A stretch of 64,000 nucleotides of DNA, taken from NCBI GenBank assembly GCA_949126835.1, contig OX421497.1, positions 43,422,226-43,486,225 of the forward strand. Direction: 5' to 3'. The notes beneath the pieces were generated by a model. The model was not told where the DNA came from, searched no databases, and worked only from the letters and a program-made list of their open reading frames with translations. This document shows positions 1 through 12,867 of the stretch, one piece after another. The position numbers and the translations under genes were made by a program. Numbering within the stretch: position 1 is the first letter of the stretch; each line of letters opens with the position of its first letter. The stretch is from Anisus vortex. Taxonomy: Eukaryota > Mollusca > Gastropoda > Planorbidae.

Positions 1-180
1 GCAGGAGAGTTTGTAGTAAGCATCAATCTTTGGGTTGTTTTGTTGCAGCTCAGACCATTTTTCGGATTCATTCCTTTTGAGTATTGCCTTTATTTCTTCG
101 GGGTGTAGAGATGGGTCTGTCTGGTTTTGTCTGCCTCCAGCTTTAGCTAAGGTGTCGGCAGTGTCATTTCCATAATTCAT
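1..180 (-). pseudogene. LINE fragment, RNase H region (runs off the window edge)
   Basis: Read on the minus strand, an open frame runs from about position 180 to the window edge. It carries the motif GNDTADTLAKAGG, the usual signature of the last RNase H block in non-LTR retrotransposons (GNexAD.LAK.G), followed by a charged helix. Only about 60 codons are visible, so the clade is not certain; I-like or Jockey-like elements with an RNase H are the best guess. It lies upstream of the RING exon, presumably in an intron of that gene, on the opposite strand. Confidence 0.7.
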
Positions 181-1021
181 TTAGATTTTCTCACTAAAAA
201 TACAATTATTTATAAATATTTCTTCTTCAGACTGTTAAAATTAAAAAATGTATTACAATTGGCATGCCTAACAACATTTGTTCAGGGTTCATACTCTGTC
301 TGGAAAATGTCTGGTATTTAAACAAATGCATTTCAGACTTTATAATGTCCGGAAAATTGGTACTTTTTCACCAAAGCCCCCCCAAAAAAAATCTAAAATA
401 TGTCTGGTAAAATTGCCACAATCATTGTTGCCAGTCACACTAGCTGGGGTAAGGGCCAACCACAAGTCGCCAGATTCTCTCTGTCCTAAGCCATTTTCTC
501 TAGTTGGTTCCAGTTATAACCTGTAAAGGATATTATATTTCCATTCCGTCCCCCACCCCCATTCTCTCTCTCTTTTTTTTCCAAAACAAAATCTGTTCTT
601 ATATTTCTATTTTTTTTACTTTTAATTTTTTATTTTAAGATTTCTCAAAACAGTTAAAGGCCTCTATAGAATGAACTGAGCTTAGTTGTAAATTTTTTTT
701 AGCTTTTAACTTTTTATTTCATTTTCTATGTTTGTGAGTCAATGTTAAATGAATTTGTTTTTGCTGCAATTCTTGAAATTTTTGGTTTTCTCCTGAAATT
801 GTTATTTGAGTTTGGTGCTGTCACCCTGTTTAAATGAAGAGTCAGATTCAGGCCAAGCTGCAAAAGCTTGCATGAATTCACAATTAAAGTGCTTAGTAGT
901 GTAACTAGTGTCAGTGAAAACTATTAGGCCTATTCCTGAATTCATCATTAAAACTTTTATATAACAAAAAAAAATTGTACAATTGAGGCCAGGTAGCAAC
1001 ATCTGTTTTTCTTCTCTGCAG
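181..1021. other. Non-coding stretch before the RING exon
   Basis: AT-rich DNA with poly-T runs and no recognisable exon or repeat. It ends in a pyrimidine-rich tract and a CAG at 1019-1021 that serves as the splice acceptor of the next exon, so it is most likely intron. Confidence 0.5.
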
Positions 1022-1242
1022 CCAGAGCTGTTGATATGACAATAACCAAGTCTTTGTTGGACAAGGAGAACCTGTTACTCCATCAGCTCCTGACATGCAA
1101 GGTGTGCAGAGTGGAGCCCATCAAGGATCTCTTCCTGCCGTGCGGGGACCTTTACACCTGTGCCAGATGCTCTCAGCTACTGACCCACTGTCCAGTTTGC
1201 AAGAAGAGAATTATGGGTACTGTTACCATCTACTTTTCTTGA
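1022..1242 (+). CDS. C-terminal RING-finger exon of an IAP-like gene (gene 0)
   Basis: The exon follows a good acceptor (TTTTTCTTCTCTGCAG) and enters in phase 1 with two leading bases. It ends at a stop codon at 1240-1242 after about 72 codons. It encodes a RING finger of the IAP C-terminal type: CKVC, then LPCG, a C-x2-C pair, CPVC, and a hydrophobic tail GTVTIYFS like the dimer-forming end of IAP RINGs. Such RINGs act as E3 ubiquitin ligases. The His of the usual CGH motif is Asp here (CGD), so zinc binding or activity may differ. The rest of the gene, probably with BIR domains, lies left of the window. The phase-1 entry matches the exons of the BIR genes further right. The internal ATG at 1036 is not needed as a start. 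Confidence 0.85.
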
Positions 1243-3940
1243 CTTAGCCCTCAGTCTGGAGACAGGTCTTCATTTGTGTGGTCCAGTTTTGGATACCACT
1301 GGTGTAGTTACAAAGCTGTGCCTTTGACTTTGTTGGGAGCCTGCATCTTGGAGAAATGCAAATCATTGGCTCTAACGCTCAACTTATCAAGCTTACCTAA
1401 AGGGTGGCACCGTTTCATTGGTCCCATGCAAGAGTACAGGATGTCTTTGAAACACTGGATCAATGTTTCCCCAGAAATGACAGCACCAGTGCTGTGTTAC
1501 TTCAGAGTAAGAATGTCCCTAGCACACTAATTAATCTTTATGTTATGATTTTGAATGCTTTTTCTCAACTGTAAGTTATAGTCCTTCACCACCACTATAT
1601 GTGACGCAACCCCACGAAACGGTACGGAAGTCGGTAAAACTGATTTTTCCATAAATGCAAAAAATGTGAAGAAAAGGGTCCTAGGTCGTTTTTTAGATTA
1701 TTATTGATTTGTAATGTTGAATGCCTTAACTTATAGCTGCGAAATTTTCAAGCTCAAATGATTTTTAGAAATTACTAAAAAATTTGTTTTTATGCAAATT
1801 TTGTCTAAAATCACGCAAAATGTCCTCTAAACATTAAATTGTTAAAACTTATAATAAATATTACTTAAAACATTTAAAACTTTAACAGCTTGTGTATTAA
1901 TTCATTATCATAATGTTTGTAAGATTTCATGACGATTGGTTAATATTTGTTTGTCCTGGAAATAATTAATTATCTGTTGCAATGCTAAATTTAAAAAAAT
2001 CGGTACTGTTTTCTTTTTCATTTTTCTCCAAAAGGACTTCTCATACCTTCACTTATGTAATTTTGAATAACTTTTGAACTAATTAATGGATTTGAAAGAT
2101 TTTTTCACCAACATGTAGATAAATGAATTAGCTTTAATTCAATACATTAAACTAAATATCCTATTTTGCCGACTTCAGTACCATTCCGTGGGGTTGCATC
2201 ACATATGTGCAAAATTGTTTTGAAAAAGTTCTGAGGATATGGATACCAAATATCCAAGTAATACTTAATGTCTGAAAAGGTTATAAATACATCTGGTATC
2301 CATCAGATGTTCTTAATTTTAGACCTTACATTTCATCACCATTGTATTTATGATTAAGTGGACGTATTATAGCTATAAATTATAATAAAATAACACATTT
2401 CCTTTTTTATTTGAAATGTATTTTTCAAAGCAAAATTGTGTATTTGTATGGTATTCTGTGGTGTGCACTTTAGGCATGTGTTGAGTTGAGCTGGAATAAC
2501 CGTTTATGAATAACCAAACTGATAAGCACATTTTTATAAATCTGATGCCTTACATGGGGCAAAGTCAGCAGACAAGTAGAAGGTAAGAAAAAAAATGTCT
2601 ACAGATTTATATCATTTCTTGCCGCAAGAGTGACAGGCTTAATATAATAAACTGACATTCACTGATTCGAGCTTCTGTCTGTTTCACTACACAGCATGTA
2701 TCAAGGCTTTTTTAGTATCAAAATGCTATCAATACATACTGTAATCTAAATCTATAACATTTTCTGCCAAAATTGTATTTTCCTGTGAAGTATTGAGTGA
2801 AGAGCTGAATGTAGCAACATGTTTCTTTATTTCTTTATTTAATTTAAGCTTTGCATTAAAGTTTTTGGCTTTAAATGTTTGAAATAATGTAACTAATTAT
2901 AATTTAAATTTAAAGGACATTGTCCCTAACAACACAAGCCTTCTATGCCCTATGGCCATATAAATAAACCCTCCTGCTTTGGTTGGTTAAGTTGGACTTA
3001 GAACTTATTGATTCTTTAAAGTCTCCTTATTTTTTGTATAACCATAAACTATACTCTATTGAAAGTTGTGCTACTAACTTGTGCAAAAAAATAATGATTT
3101 TTTTAAAACTAACTTTTTGGTCACCTATATATATTTTAAAATGCTAATTTGAATGCAGATTCTGTTAATTTCTTGTTGTATTTTAAATGGCATTATTCTG
3201 TTGATTCTTAAGACCCTTTTTCAGGCAACTAAATTTATCAACTGTTAACTCTGTATATATTGTATAGATTTCATTTTGTTTTTCTTCATTTTTGTTTGCT
3301 GCATTTTGTTTTTGCTGATCTTGAAATGCAACATTCAAAACATTTTTTAAAGTTGGTTTTGTTAACTTGTGAAGGTATCATAATGAATATATAAAGTTTG
3401 TTTTGTTAACTTGTGAAGGTATCATAATGTTGACATAAAGTTTTTCTTTGTTTTGTCATGAAGAGCTTTTAAGGTTTCAATCAATATTACCAATGCAGCT
3501 ATACGGGTAACAAAAATATTTTTTTAAAGTTATTGCATGACCATTACCCTGAGTGTATCCATTTGTACCTATATCTATCCACCAATCCATCCATCTGCTT
3601 TACCATGTTCTAATCACTTTATAATTAGCAGACTTATGAGACTGTTTGTTTTATATTGTATGCTGTGGTATGTCCTACAGTAAAAACCCATCAATGCATC
3701 AGGAGAGTGAAAGGGGAGATTGTGGCATTTCTGACCATTGGCAAGTTCTGAAGCTGCAGCCCAATGCCTGGGCGCTCTCTATAGTTCTTATTGCCATTGT
3801 GGTTTGACCATCTGCCCTTTCTTGATGACTCGGTAAATTTGTATATCAATTATGGTTGTTGTATATCAAGTTTGAATGTTGCATTAGTGTTAGTCCTGTG
3901 TGTCAAGCTGATGTTTAAATTTGTCATAGTGCTTTATGTG
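1243..3940. other. Downstream region of the RING gene
   Basis: Probable 3' untranslated and intergenic DNA. It contains the inverted-repeat element at 1600-2203, an AATAAA within TATAAATAAACC near 2955 that could be a poly(A) signal, and a direct duplication of about 45 bp (3350-3435, sharing GTTTTGTTAACTTGTGAAGG). No open frame here resembles a protein. Confidence 0.45.
1600..2203. mobile_element. MITE with ~47-bp terminal inverted repeats, TA target site
   Basis: The left end TGTGACGCAACCCCACG and the right end CGTGGGGTTGCATCACA are inverted copies. The similarity extends inward for about 47 bp (through the GACTTC-type block near 1632 and 2170), and the element is flanked by TA on both sides. 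It is about 604 bp, AT-rich inside and without coding capacity. A TA duplication fits the Tc1/mariner group or a related family, but the family is not identified. Confidence 0.75.
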
Positions 3941-3948
3941 TGTTACAT

Positions 3949-4872
3949 CTATATTGTCATAGTGCTTTATGTGCATTAGATCTATATTGTCATAGTGTTT
4001 TAGATGCATTAGATGTATATTGTCATAGTGCTTTATGTGCATTAGATCTATATTGTCATTGTGCTTTATATGCATTAGATCTATATTGTCATTGTGTTTT
4101 ATATGCATTAGATCTATATTGTCATAGTGTTTTAGATACATTAGATGTATATTGTCATAGTGCTTTATGTGCATTAGATCTATATTGTCATAGTGCTTTA
4201 TATGCATTAGATCTATATTGTCATTGTGTTTTATATGCATTAGATCTATATTGTCATAGTGTTTTATATGCATTAGATCTATATTGTCATAGTGCTTTAT
4301 GTGCATTAGATCTATATTGTCATAGTGCTTTATATGCATTAGATGTATATTGTCATTGTGTTTTATATGCATTAGATCTATATTGTCATAGTGTTTTATA
4401 TGCATTAGATCTATATTGTCATAGTGCTTTATGTGCATTAGATCTATATTGTCATAGTGCTTTATATGCATTAGATGTATATTGTCATAATGCTTTATTT
4501 GCATTAGATCTATATTGTCATTGTGTTTTATATGCATTAGATCTATATTGTCATAGTGTTTTATATGCATTAGATCTATATTGTCATAGTGCTTTATGTG
4601 CATTAGATCTATATTGTCATAGTGCTTTATATGCATTAGATCTATATTGTCATAGTGCTTTATATGCATTAGATCTATATTGTCATAGTGCTTTATATGC
4701 ATTAGATCTATATTGTCATAGTGCTTTATATGCATTAGATCTATATTGTCATAGTGCTTTATTTTCATTAGATCTATATTGTCATAGTGCTTTATATGCA
4801 TTAGATCTATATTGTCATAGTGCTTTATATGCATTAGATCTATATTGTCATAGTGCTTTATGTGCATTAGAT
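3949..4872. repeat. 33-bp minisatellite, 28 copies
   Basis: There are 28 head-to-tail copies of a 33-bp unit containing TTGTCATAGTGCTTTATATG. Because 33 is a multiple of three and the unit has no stop in one frame of each strand, both strands stay open for over 900 bp (11-residue peptide repeats). Variant units recur in a regular order of about four in the middle of the array, a higher-order pattern. No start context, splice context or amphipathic pattern suggests that either frame is a protein. Confidence 0.95.
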
Positions 4873-6866
4873 CTCAAGAATTATTCATCTCAATCAGAAC
4901 TTTAAGAGGTGTCAATGTACTCACTGAATGTGTCCAAATAGTTGTTGCTTAATTTGGATTGCACTTTCATTATTGTCAGTGTTAGTTTTTGTGTTGAAAT
5001 TTTCTTTGGGCTTTACAGTTCTCAGGTTTTGTTATTTTCTTTATTTTTGAGTTTCAAATAAAGATAACTTGTGTTAATTGGACATTTGAAATAATTCATG
5101 ATGTACTTTTGCAGATAACTTGTATTAACTAGACATTTGAACTAATTCATGATGTATTTATGAAAAAAAAATATTAAGATAATCATTTTTCAAATTAACA
5201 CAAATAAAGTAATTTTTAAAAATCTTCTAATCTTTCTGTATTATTAAACAAAGAATACTTTTGAAAAACAATATTTATTAATTTGTTCAGAATTTTTTAA
5301 AACTTTTTTATTTGGATTTAAAATAAAACTTACATGGACTGAAATATGTGTTTAGTGTTATTAACCTTGTCCCTTATGCTGTGGTAGTTTTTTTAGTTAC
5401 GGTAGATAAAAAAAAAATGTTTTTATAAATCCCTCTATTTGACCTGGTCATAATCCTGAACCTATTGAGTATTGGCCTCTAAAGGACAAATTAGAAAAGC
5501 AAGAATTTTTTTTCCAATCCCATTGTATGTCTTAATCATTAAGGTAAAACTACGTGCCAAAATGGTCTGTACTGGGAACATTTATAGTTAATTTAATTAT
5601 GACCTAATGAATCTTAACTGAATTTTTCACAGCGCTGTAAATTCTCATCTTCTTATAAGATATCGGCTCATTTTTGTTTAATGTAAAAACAACATTGGAG
5701 GGAGGCAGTAGTGTAATGTTGGGGTGAAACTATTGAAAAACTAATAGTTTATCTACTGATTAATAATCTAAACGTCAAAAGTTATATTTATTAGTCTAAA
5801 TATAACCAAGTTTTAATTTCTCTAAATTAGTACAAGACAAAAATGAATATTGTATAATTATTGTCAAGAAAAATAACACATCAGACAACAAGTTAAAACA
5901 ATAATGTAGCTTGTGCAAAATCATTTCTAAGCTATATATTTATCACAATTTAAAATACAGCTTCAAAAACCCATAAATCAAGATTAAAATAAGAGATAGA
6001 AATTGTGTATTATAGTTTTAACTGTCTTAGTAACTCTAAGTAACATTAATTTCTGGAGAAAAAGAAACAAAAATGAAATAACTGTTTACAAAATTTTTTT
6101 TTTTTTAAATGTGTGGAAAGGGATGTTCTCTTTCTTGGCTATGGATAGGTGAGTACATGAATTTAATTAAAATCAAATATCAGAGATCATCACATTCTCA
6201 AGCAAATGTTGACTCTTGTTTCCAGAATTCATAATGGTTTAAAAAACATAGCCTATATATATTTGTGACTTTACTTTTGTGTAGTGTGTCAAATATTGTA
6301 TAACCTTCATATTCATAGTTATTTTTTTTTTTTGTAATACCAAAAATATTTCGTGAATAAATTTGTTTAGATACAAGACTATTTTTTTTTTAAAAAAGAA
6401 CATTTTATTTTCACCTTTAATAACCATAATTATAATAAAAAGAAATAAGTTTAAATTTATATAAACCAACCATATAGTGCTTATAGGTCTGAAAATGGAA
6501 TATATAAACATATATATATATAATTTAATTAAGTATTATAAAACATATACGTATAGCCTACTATTGATATGGGCAAAAATATTTACACTCGAACTATGTA
6601 AAAAAAAACTAAATCAACTAATATATCTAAAAATGAATTTAAAAAAAATAGAAGTTTTATCTACAGACATTGAGATGCCAAAAAAAGATAGTCCAGCTAA
6701 AACAAAAGTAGACTAATAGGCCCTACAAATAAAAGAAAACACTTTATAGAAATTTTAACCAATAATTGAAATTTACAGATAGTAGGCCTACACGAAGGCC
6801 TATAGGCCTACATGTTATTGTTGCATGTTAATGTTTATTTACAGATATATACATATATTTACAGAT
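4873..6866. other. AT-rich intergenic stretch
   Basis: No gene is visible. It contains a duplicated block of about 52 bp (5060-5155, sharing GATAACTTGT and AATTCATGATGTA) and long A/T runs. The short frames at 6239-6716 have simple A/T-derived composition and are not supported as genes. Confidence 0.5.
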
Positions 6867-7066
6867 ATATACAAAGTGTTCCGCAAATAAATAATACAGC
6901 ACAAGGGACCACTTATTATTTCAAATATATCTTGATTAGTTTTTCACTTGTGGGCCTAAAAAATCTGCCCACTCTCCCTCCCAGCTTGCTAGACTATTTT
7001 GTTTCTACCAAATAAGAAAAACGCTACCTCAATCCTGCCGTAAACAGAGCCATTAAAGTGCTAGGC

Positions 7067-9215
7067 CCAGCGATGGCGAACCTATGGCACGCGTGCCATA
7101 GCTGGCACGCGGAGCCATTTCTGTGGGCACGCAAGCATTTACCAAAAATGGAACAGTTTAGTTATGGCCACACCGCTTGTGATGGGATCGTCTATTTAAA
7201 ATGACCAATTTGTAGGATCGACGATGAATGGAAAGAGTTTCTTGAAGAGAAATTGAGGAAATATCTCACACAGTTACTAGTGTTTGTAAGTATCTTTCTC
7301 AAATAAACCATCTGACAGAAGCAAGCTTTCAAATGTCACTCTGTATAGCAAAACATGGTATCTGGTGGGGATTTTCTGAAAACGGTCATGCTGGCTGGGA
7401 GTAATTCCCTATTTAATGATTTTCCAAACAAAGATAAAATGATGCAACGCATCTCTAAGTGAGATACCACTTAGCAGAAATACTGTTAAAGATCGAGTCT
7501 TGCGCATGGAAAGTGATGTTAGTCAGCAGATCACTACTGACTTACAGAAGGCTGCCTGCTACTCCATGTGCTTGGGTGAAAGCACAGACGTAAATTATCA
7601 TACAAGGTTTTTGATAATTTTGCGTTACGCAGTTGGTGACATTATGAAAGAAGAGCTGGTGAAATTGTTATCTTTGCGGGAAAGAACACAAGGGATAGAT
7701 ATCCACATTGCTGTTATGGAATCTTTTTTGGCACACGATATAAAACCAGAAAATATTGTTTCAGTTACTAGTGACGGAGCACCTTACATGGTGGGGGACG
7801 CATCTAGTTTCATACAGTTCTTTGCCACAGAAGGAAAACACGCAGCAACGGTAGTTCAGTTTCACTCTATTATACTTCAAGAAGCTCTTTGTGTCAGGGA
7901 TAGCAGCAAGAAGATGCTATCCTCAAAGATGTCACAAAAATAATCAATTACGTCATGGCCCGTGCTCTTAACTGTCGACAGTTTCATGCACTTCTTGGTG
8001 AGATCAAGGCGCAGTATAATACTTTACTCATGTACAATAATGGTAGGTGGCTGATCAGAGGACGAGTATTGAAGAGATGCGTAGCATGCTTGGATGAAAT
8101 TAGGCTGTTTATGATTCAAAACGGGCAGGATTATCTACAGCTCACTGATATGGTCTGACTTACCAACCTCATGTTTTATTTTACAGATTTTACAATGAAC
8201 TGAATAAACAACTGCAAGATTCAGGAACAACAGTAGAAATGATGTTTTGTGATATCACAACATTTGAAGGAAAACTGCAGTTTTTGAAAGAGACCTACAA
8301 AGTGGGCAGCTGAAATATTTTACAAAAGTAAAAATGCATTTACAAAATTCTATAACATTTACCGACAAGGAATTTTCTAGCATTGTAGCAGCTGCAAAGG
8401 AGAATTTTGCTAATAAATGTGTACAGTTTCGTAAGATGGAGACACCCCTATGTTTTCTAACTTTCCCGGATAAAGCCAAATTGGAAGAACGTGATCTTTT
8501 CTGCTTATTGCGGTTAGATTTAGGAAATCTGAAAATGGAGCCATTGGAATTACAAGAAAGCTCTATCTGGAAAAATAAAGTATATTTTCTGCGTGAAACA
8601 CTTGAGAAGATAGAGTGTGAAAGGATGTCAAAGGACAGCACAGTTGGTAGCTCTGATGATGAAATCCTTAAAGTGTAGAATTCTCTGCCAAATTATTTTA
8701 AGTCAATGAAAGCACTTGGGATTGCACTTCTTACTCTGTTTGGGTCACCTACACCTTATGCTTGTGAGCAGCTGTTTTAAACTTTAAATTATATCAAATC
8801 TGACACCAGAAACAGACTGACAGATGACCTGAGTACTGCATGCGTCGCTCTTAAAGTTAGGCAGTATGAGTCAAGGCTTGACAAATTATCAGCATGCAAA
8901 CAACAGCGATTGTGATATTTATTTTTTTCATTCACTAAAGGTCCTGTTTTGCATATATATATTTAAAAGTCTGTTTGTATCATTCAAAGATCTGTTAATT
9001 TATTCTTTTTGGACAAAAGTTGTTAATTAGTTCGGACAACTGTATGAGCTGTTTGTTTTTTTCTAAAGTAAAACATCAGTATTTTTGTTTTAATTGTTGT
9101 GTTGGCACGCTGAAAGAAATAAGTTGGTCTTGTATTGTGTTTGCACGTTGAAAGAAATAAGTTGGTCTTGTATTTCACTTTGGGCACGCGGCCTCAAAAA
9201 GGTTCGCCATCACTG
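7067..9215 (+). mobile_element. hAT-superfamily DNA transposon, dead
   Basis: Ends CCAGCGATGGCGAACC and GGTTCGCCATCACTG form terminal inverted repeats. Both sides carry the identical 8-bp duplication TGCTAGGC (7059-7066 and 9216-9223), the hallmark of hAT elements. GGCACGCG-type subterminal motifs lie inside both ends. The body encodes a degraded hAT transposase (separate entry). A 44-bp direct duplication sits near the right end (9100-9170). Confidence 0.92.
7240..8915 (+). pseudogene. hAT transposase remnant (ZBED5/SCAND3-like group)
   Basis: The coding region is broken into at least four pieces. Decayed sequence at about 7320-7500 still shows SFQMSLCIAKHG. An open stretch at 7500-7943 includes GESTDV and SVTSDGAPYMVG, the RNase H-like catalytic core pattern of hAT transposases, with the Asp residues visible. 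Further pieces are at 7955-8158 and 8334-8678. A C-terminal dimerisation-like region at about 8680-8915 contains a stop after EQLF. The order matches the domesticated ZBED5/GTF2IRD2/SCAND3 type of transposase. Frame breaks and stops make it inactive. The N-terminal BED-type zinc finger is not recognisable. Confidence 0.85.
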
Positions 9216-9633
9216 TGCTAGGCAGAAGAAATCCCCTGGTGGGGATTACAATACATTGCGGAAAGGTCTAGAATCATAAAGCAATAGGTCTCTCCATGAA
9301 TAGCAATCCAGGATTCAACAGCTCCAAATGGCAGAATAGAGACACCTGAAGGAAATAGTCTACTAGATTGGAGTCTTAAAGCCCAGAAAGGCAGCCATAT
9401 TCTAAAAGTTGGAAATCCAGAGCAAAAACCTCAACCACAAAAATTAGAAGACAGCAGAGAAATAGACACGAGCAGATAGATCTAATTGGTTACCTATAAA
9501 ACAATAATGTCTAAATAGGAAAACAGGTTGAATTTAAGCATAAAAAATTGATAATGCTAGTAGCTTTGACATAGCTCTCAATTTACTCGTTAGAAAGCAG
9601 CTTATGAGGCCAATAAAGAGGCTGTCTATCTCA

Positions 9634-9812
9634 AAGGTTGGCAACATATTGCTCATAATGTGTCCAAGTAGGATTTCTGATTCATTCAGTGTGCCAATGG
9701 CCCGAAAGTCACCCTGCTCCTTTCTTGTGGAAGATATTTGAATTGTCATTTTAAGGATCTTCCGCGTGCCATTGAAAATCGTTCCGCGTGCTAAGTCAAG
9801 CACGCGTGCCAG
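9634..9812 (-). mobile_element. hAT-type miniature element copy, decayed
   Basis: On the minus strand this shares GGCACGCG, then TGAATGAATcAGAAATCCTACTT and a GTTGCCAACC end with the intact 165-bp element at 41823-41987. The edges are blurred and no target duplication was found. It lies inside the outer element at 6867-9973. Confidence 0.55.
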
Positions 9813-10078
9813 TACAGCTTTCTACATTATATATTGCTTTCTTTCAAGCAGCGTTGGCTGCAACGAGATGTTTTAGTCGTTATCAACCACGCATAAGTCC
9901 TAATAAATCCCCCACCCGCCCGCCCACCCACCCCACCCTTCCAATACCCTAGTTTGCGGAACACTTGTGTATACTACGACAAAACAGCAATGTGGAAATA
10001 TGAAATAATAATTAGACATTGGCCTGTTTAAAGTTCACTTTAACCAAACTCTTTAATCAATCCATAAGACTTAATTTG

Positions 10079-10506
10079 TTACATCTGTAAATTGCGAGAG
10101 AGTTTCGGACAACTTCGTGGATGATTCTCCAGGGTTCTAGCCACATCATCACAAAGATCCAAGCTCCAGGACATATTGCATTTATAGCAACGGACAATAG
10201 CTTGGCGTCCTAAAAATATCAACAAAAACAAATAATTATTGTTATTACTATGTTGTTATATTTTATACATAATATTTTATTTGTTAAACAACCTATTTGT
10301 AAAAATTCTACCTGTATAAAAAAATCCTTGGTTGGCTAGATCGTTAGCACTGTGACGTAAATGTAAGGGTCCATTTTGAAGGAAACTCATCGCTCTTCCA
10401 GAGGACGTGCTAAAATCCACAGTACTCCTTGATGTAAGCTTATTTCTTATGGCCAGACTTTCAATCTCTCCATCAACTGAATCGTCGCCCTCGTATAGTT
10501 TGCTAT
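10079..10506 (-). CDS. Gene A exons 5-6: split BIR2
   Basis: Exon 10506-10312 ends right after LANQGFFYT with the Gly codon split by a phase-1 intron. Exon 10209-10079 continues with VRCYKC, a Trp two residues later (NMSW), and NHPRSC, then stops. The intron falls at the equivalent place in the BIR2 of genes B and C. Together the exons give a full BIR pattern with C-x2-C-x18-H-x3-C. Confidence 0.75.
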
Positions 10507-12810
10507 CTAAAAATAAAGGTTCAGGTAACATTATTTTTATTATTACTCTGTAAGTGTAAACACGAACGTACGTAATGCTCGCCCAGTTCGGCCGTGAAAC
10601 TGTACTCGTAATTAGGCCACAGTTTTGACCTCCTATTGCAATTGAATTTGACCTCCCCCCCCCCCCCCCCCCCCATTCCATCTATGATTTTTACTCTGAT
10701 AGAACAATTAAATTAAAAATTATGCCATACAGAATGCCATTACTAATTATGTAACTAATTGTTTATACTAAATTTTTGTAATCTATGTGAATTTGACAAT
10801 ATAATATTTATTAGTTAACAAAACGTATCGCGGTCAGTCATTATCGAACAATTAATTCTGCTAACCTCTTTGCCTGACTGTAAATGGTACTCTTGATGTA
10901 GTAGAAACAGTTCTGTCTATGGTCTTTTCATAATGTCCAGTCTGTACATCTGTAGAATTTATAAAAAAAGGTTTACTATTATCTTATATCTAATTCATTA
11001 CAGACGCTCCTTCTATAAAGAAGATTTTTGCGTCTTACGCACATCCGTGGTTTGAGTGTAAGCTTAGTCCTGCATATCTATATAGTTTTTTAAAATGATG
11101 TTAAGTTTTTCTAGTTTGTGCAGGCAACCCATTCCATGCCCGGAAGAAAAAGTACATGTATGCATTTGTTCTCACATAAGGGATAAGGAAAGTGATTTTG
11201 TCCTTATGCTTATCTGAGCATTGTGACAGATTTTGTGTGTGTTGTATTCATGCTTTCCATGAAGCAAATCATTATTCTTTTACGTTTTATAAAATAAATC
11301 TTGGCATTGATGATAATACATTTTTCCCTAATCATTTAATAAGAGAAACTGATATCTATGTAGCAGACAATTAAGCTTATTGTACGGCGCTGAAGGTTTT
11401 AATCCTTTATTTGTTGCCAAGTCTAAAGATTGTTCGTGAGTCTACCCAGCTCTAATTTTGTTGCTTGTTTGTGTGGCTTCAAAAACCTGAGAACGCTGAT
11501 TCACTTGTCGAATTAGTTTGACTTTTACTTTAGACTACAATAATAATGTAGTAAAGTAAACTATTTTATTAATTACCTTTAGACTGATATCCACTATTAG
11601 GCCTACTGTTCTCGTACACACGCAAAGTTATTGCAGAACCAAGACAATTGTCTGAAAGACATTTTTGAGAAAAATATTTTTTTTCATTGATGTAGATCTA
11701 GGCCTACATTCTGAAAAGTCAATTAGGTGTAGTTTTTAGTTATTACCATGATAACAAAAGTACGTTTTACCTATCCCTCGGTTTGTGATATAATGTCGTT
11801 TTAAATTCCTATTTTATTGTAAGATATCAATTTTTGCTTCCCTCCTAAAACTTTCTTTTCTATTTGTGCCAGCCTCGTTTTTTTCTCCCATAGTAGTCTT
11901 CAATAATTTCGATACTTTGAGAAGCCACCAGGTCTAATTTCGCACACCTTGGGGAAGGGAATAGGGCAATTAGCTGTGACGATAGGCTGTGTGGCAAATG
12001 TAAGAGGGTGTATTTAAACAATGGGACGTCAGATAAAAATATGTTTCTTAAAATGAAAGTTCCAGTTCCAATATATATGAGCCCAAGTCAAAAGGTCGTA
12101 CCTCAAAACTGATGTTTTTAAAATCGCAGTTAAAGGGTCAAAATGCAATGAAATAGTTAAAACTTGGACTTAGTTCACACCAAACATGGACAACGAGATA
12201 GCATGAGATGGCATTTTGACCTAGGTTGATTAAAATATGCCTCAAAACGATTTTTTTTTATGAGAATGTTGCTTTTTTTGCTGGTGATTTTAAGTGACTC
12301 ATTACATGCAATTTTTCCAGACTTTATTTCAATAACCTAGGAGCTTTATATGTATCTCAAACTCATTTGGTGAATACAAGAAGCCCTTAAATAACTATTT
12401 GCCACAAAGTTTGCTCAAATTGATACAGGGATAATTTTTTACAAGGGTTTAAAAAAAATAGTGTTGCTTAGGACAGTTGTTGTCATTTCAAGTGAGTGGA
12501 GTTTATGCTCCTAAACCCCCTCTTTAGCAGCTCCTATGCATGTAATACTCTTGAATATCATAAATATAGGCTATGGAGATATGTGTGTTAAATTCTTGAA
12601 GAAATCCATCAAGAATTAGTATGTTTTTTTCTGAAGTCAATTTTTTGTTGTCATTTGTCCTAAGTGACACCAAGATGCCTATAGCTGCCATTTGTTTTGT
12701 AACTTATCTTCCCACTATTCAAATCAAGGTTCTGGCCTACTTAAGTGCATTTTTACACCTCTCTGTGAATATGATATTTTTTCCCTTGAAAGAGCACCTT
12801 TTGACTTGGG

Positions 12811-12867
<57 letters not shown>

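Larger units (their letters stand above)
6867..9973. mobile_element. Outer inverted-repeat element enclosing the hAT insertion
   Basis: The sequence TATACAAAGTGTTCCGCAAA at 6867-6886 is matched in inverted orientation by 9953-9973, with one extra base. C-rich, repetitive DNA (CCCACTCTCCC on the left; the C-rich run at 9908-9940) lies just inside both ends. The pair reads as the ends of one DNA element into which the 7067-9215 transposon inserted. A TA target site is possible but not provable. Without the hAT insert it would be about 950 bp. Confidence 0.5.

Noticed and set aside
3890..4905. Two overlapping frames of over 320 codons on opposite strands
   Set aside because: Both are products of the 33-bp tandem repeat having no stop codons; there is no gene structure around them.
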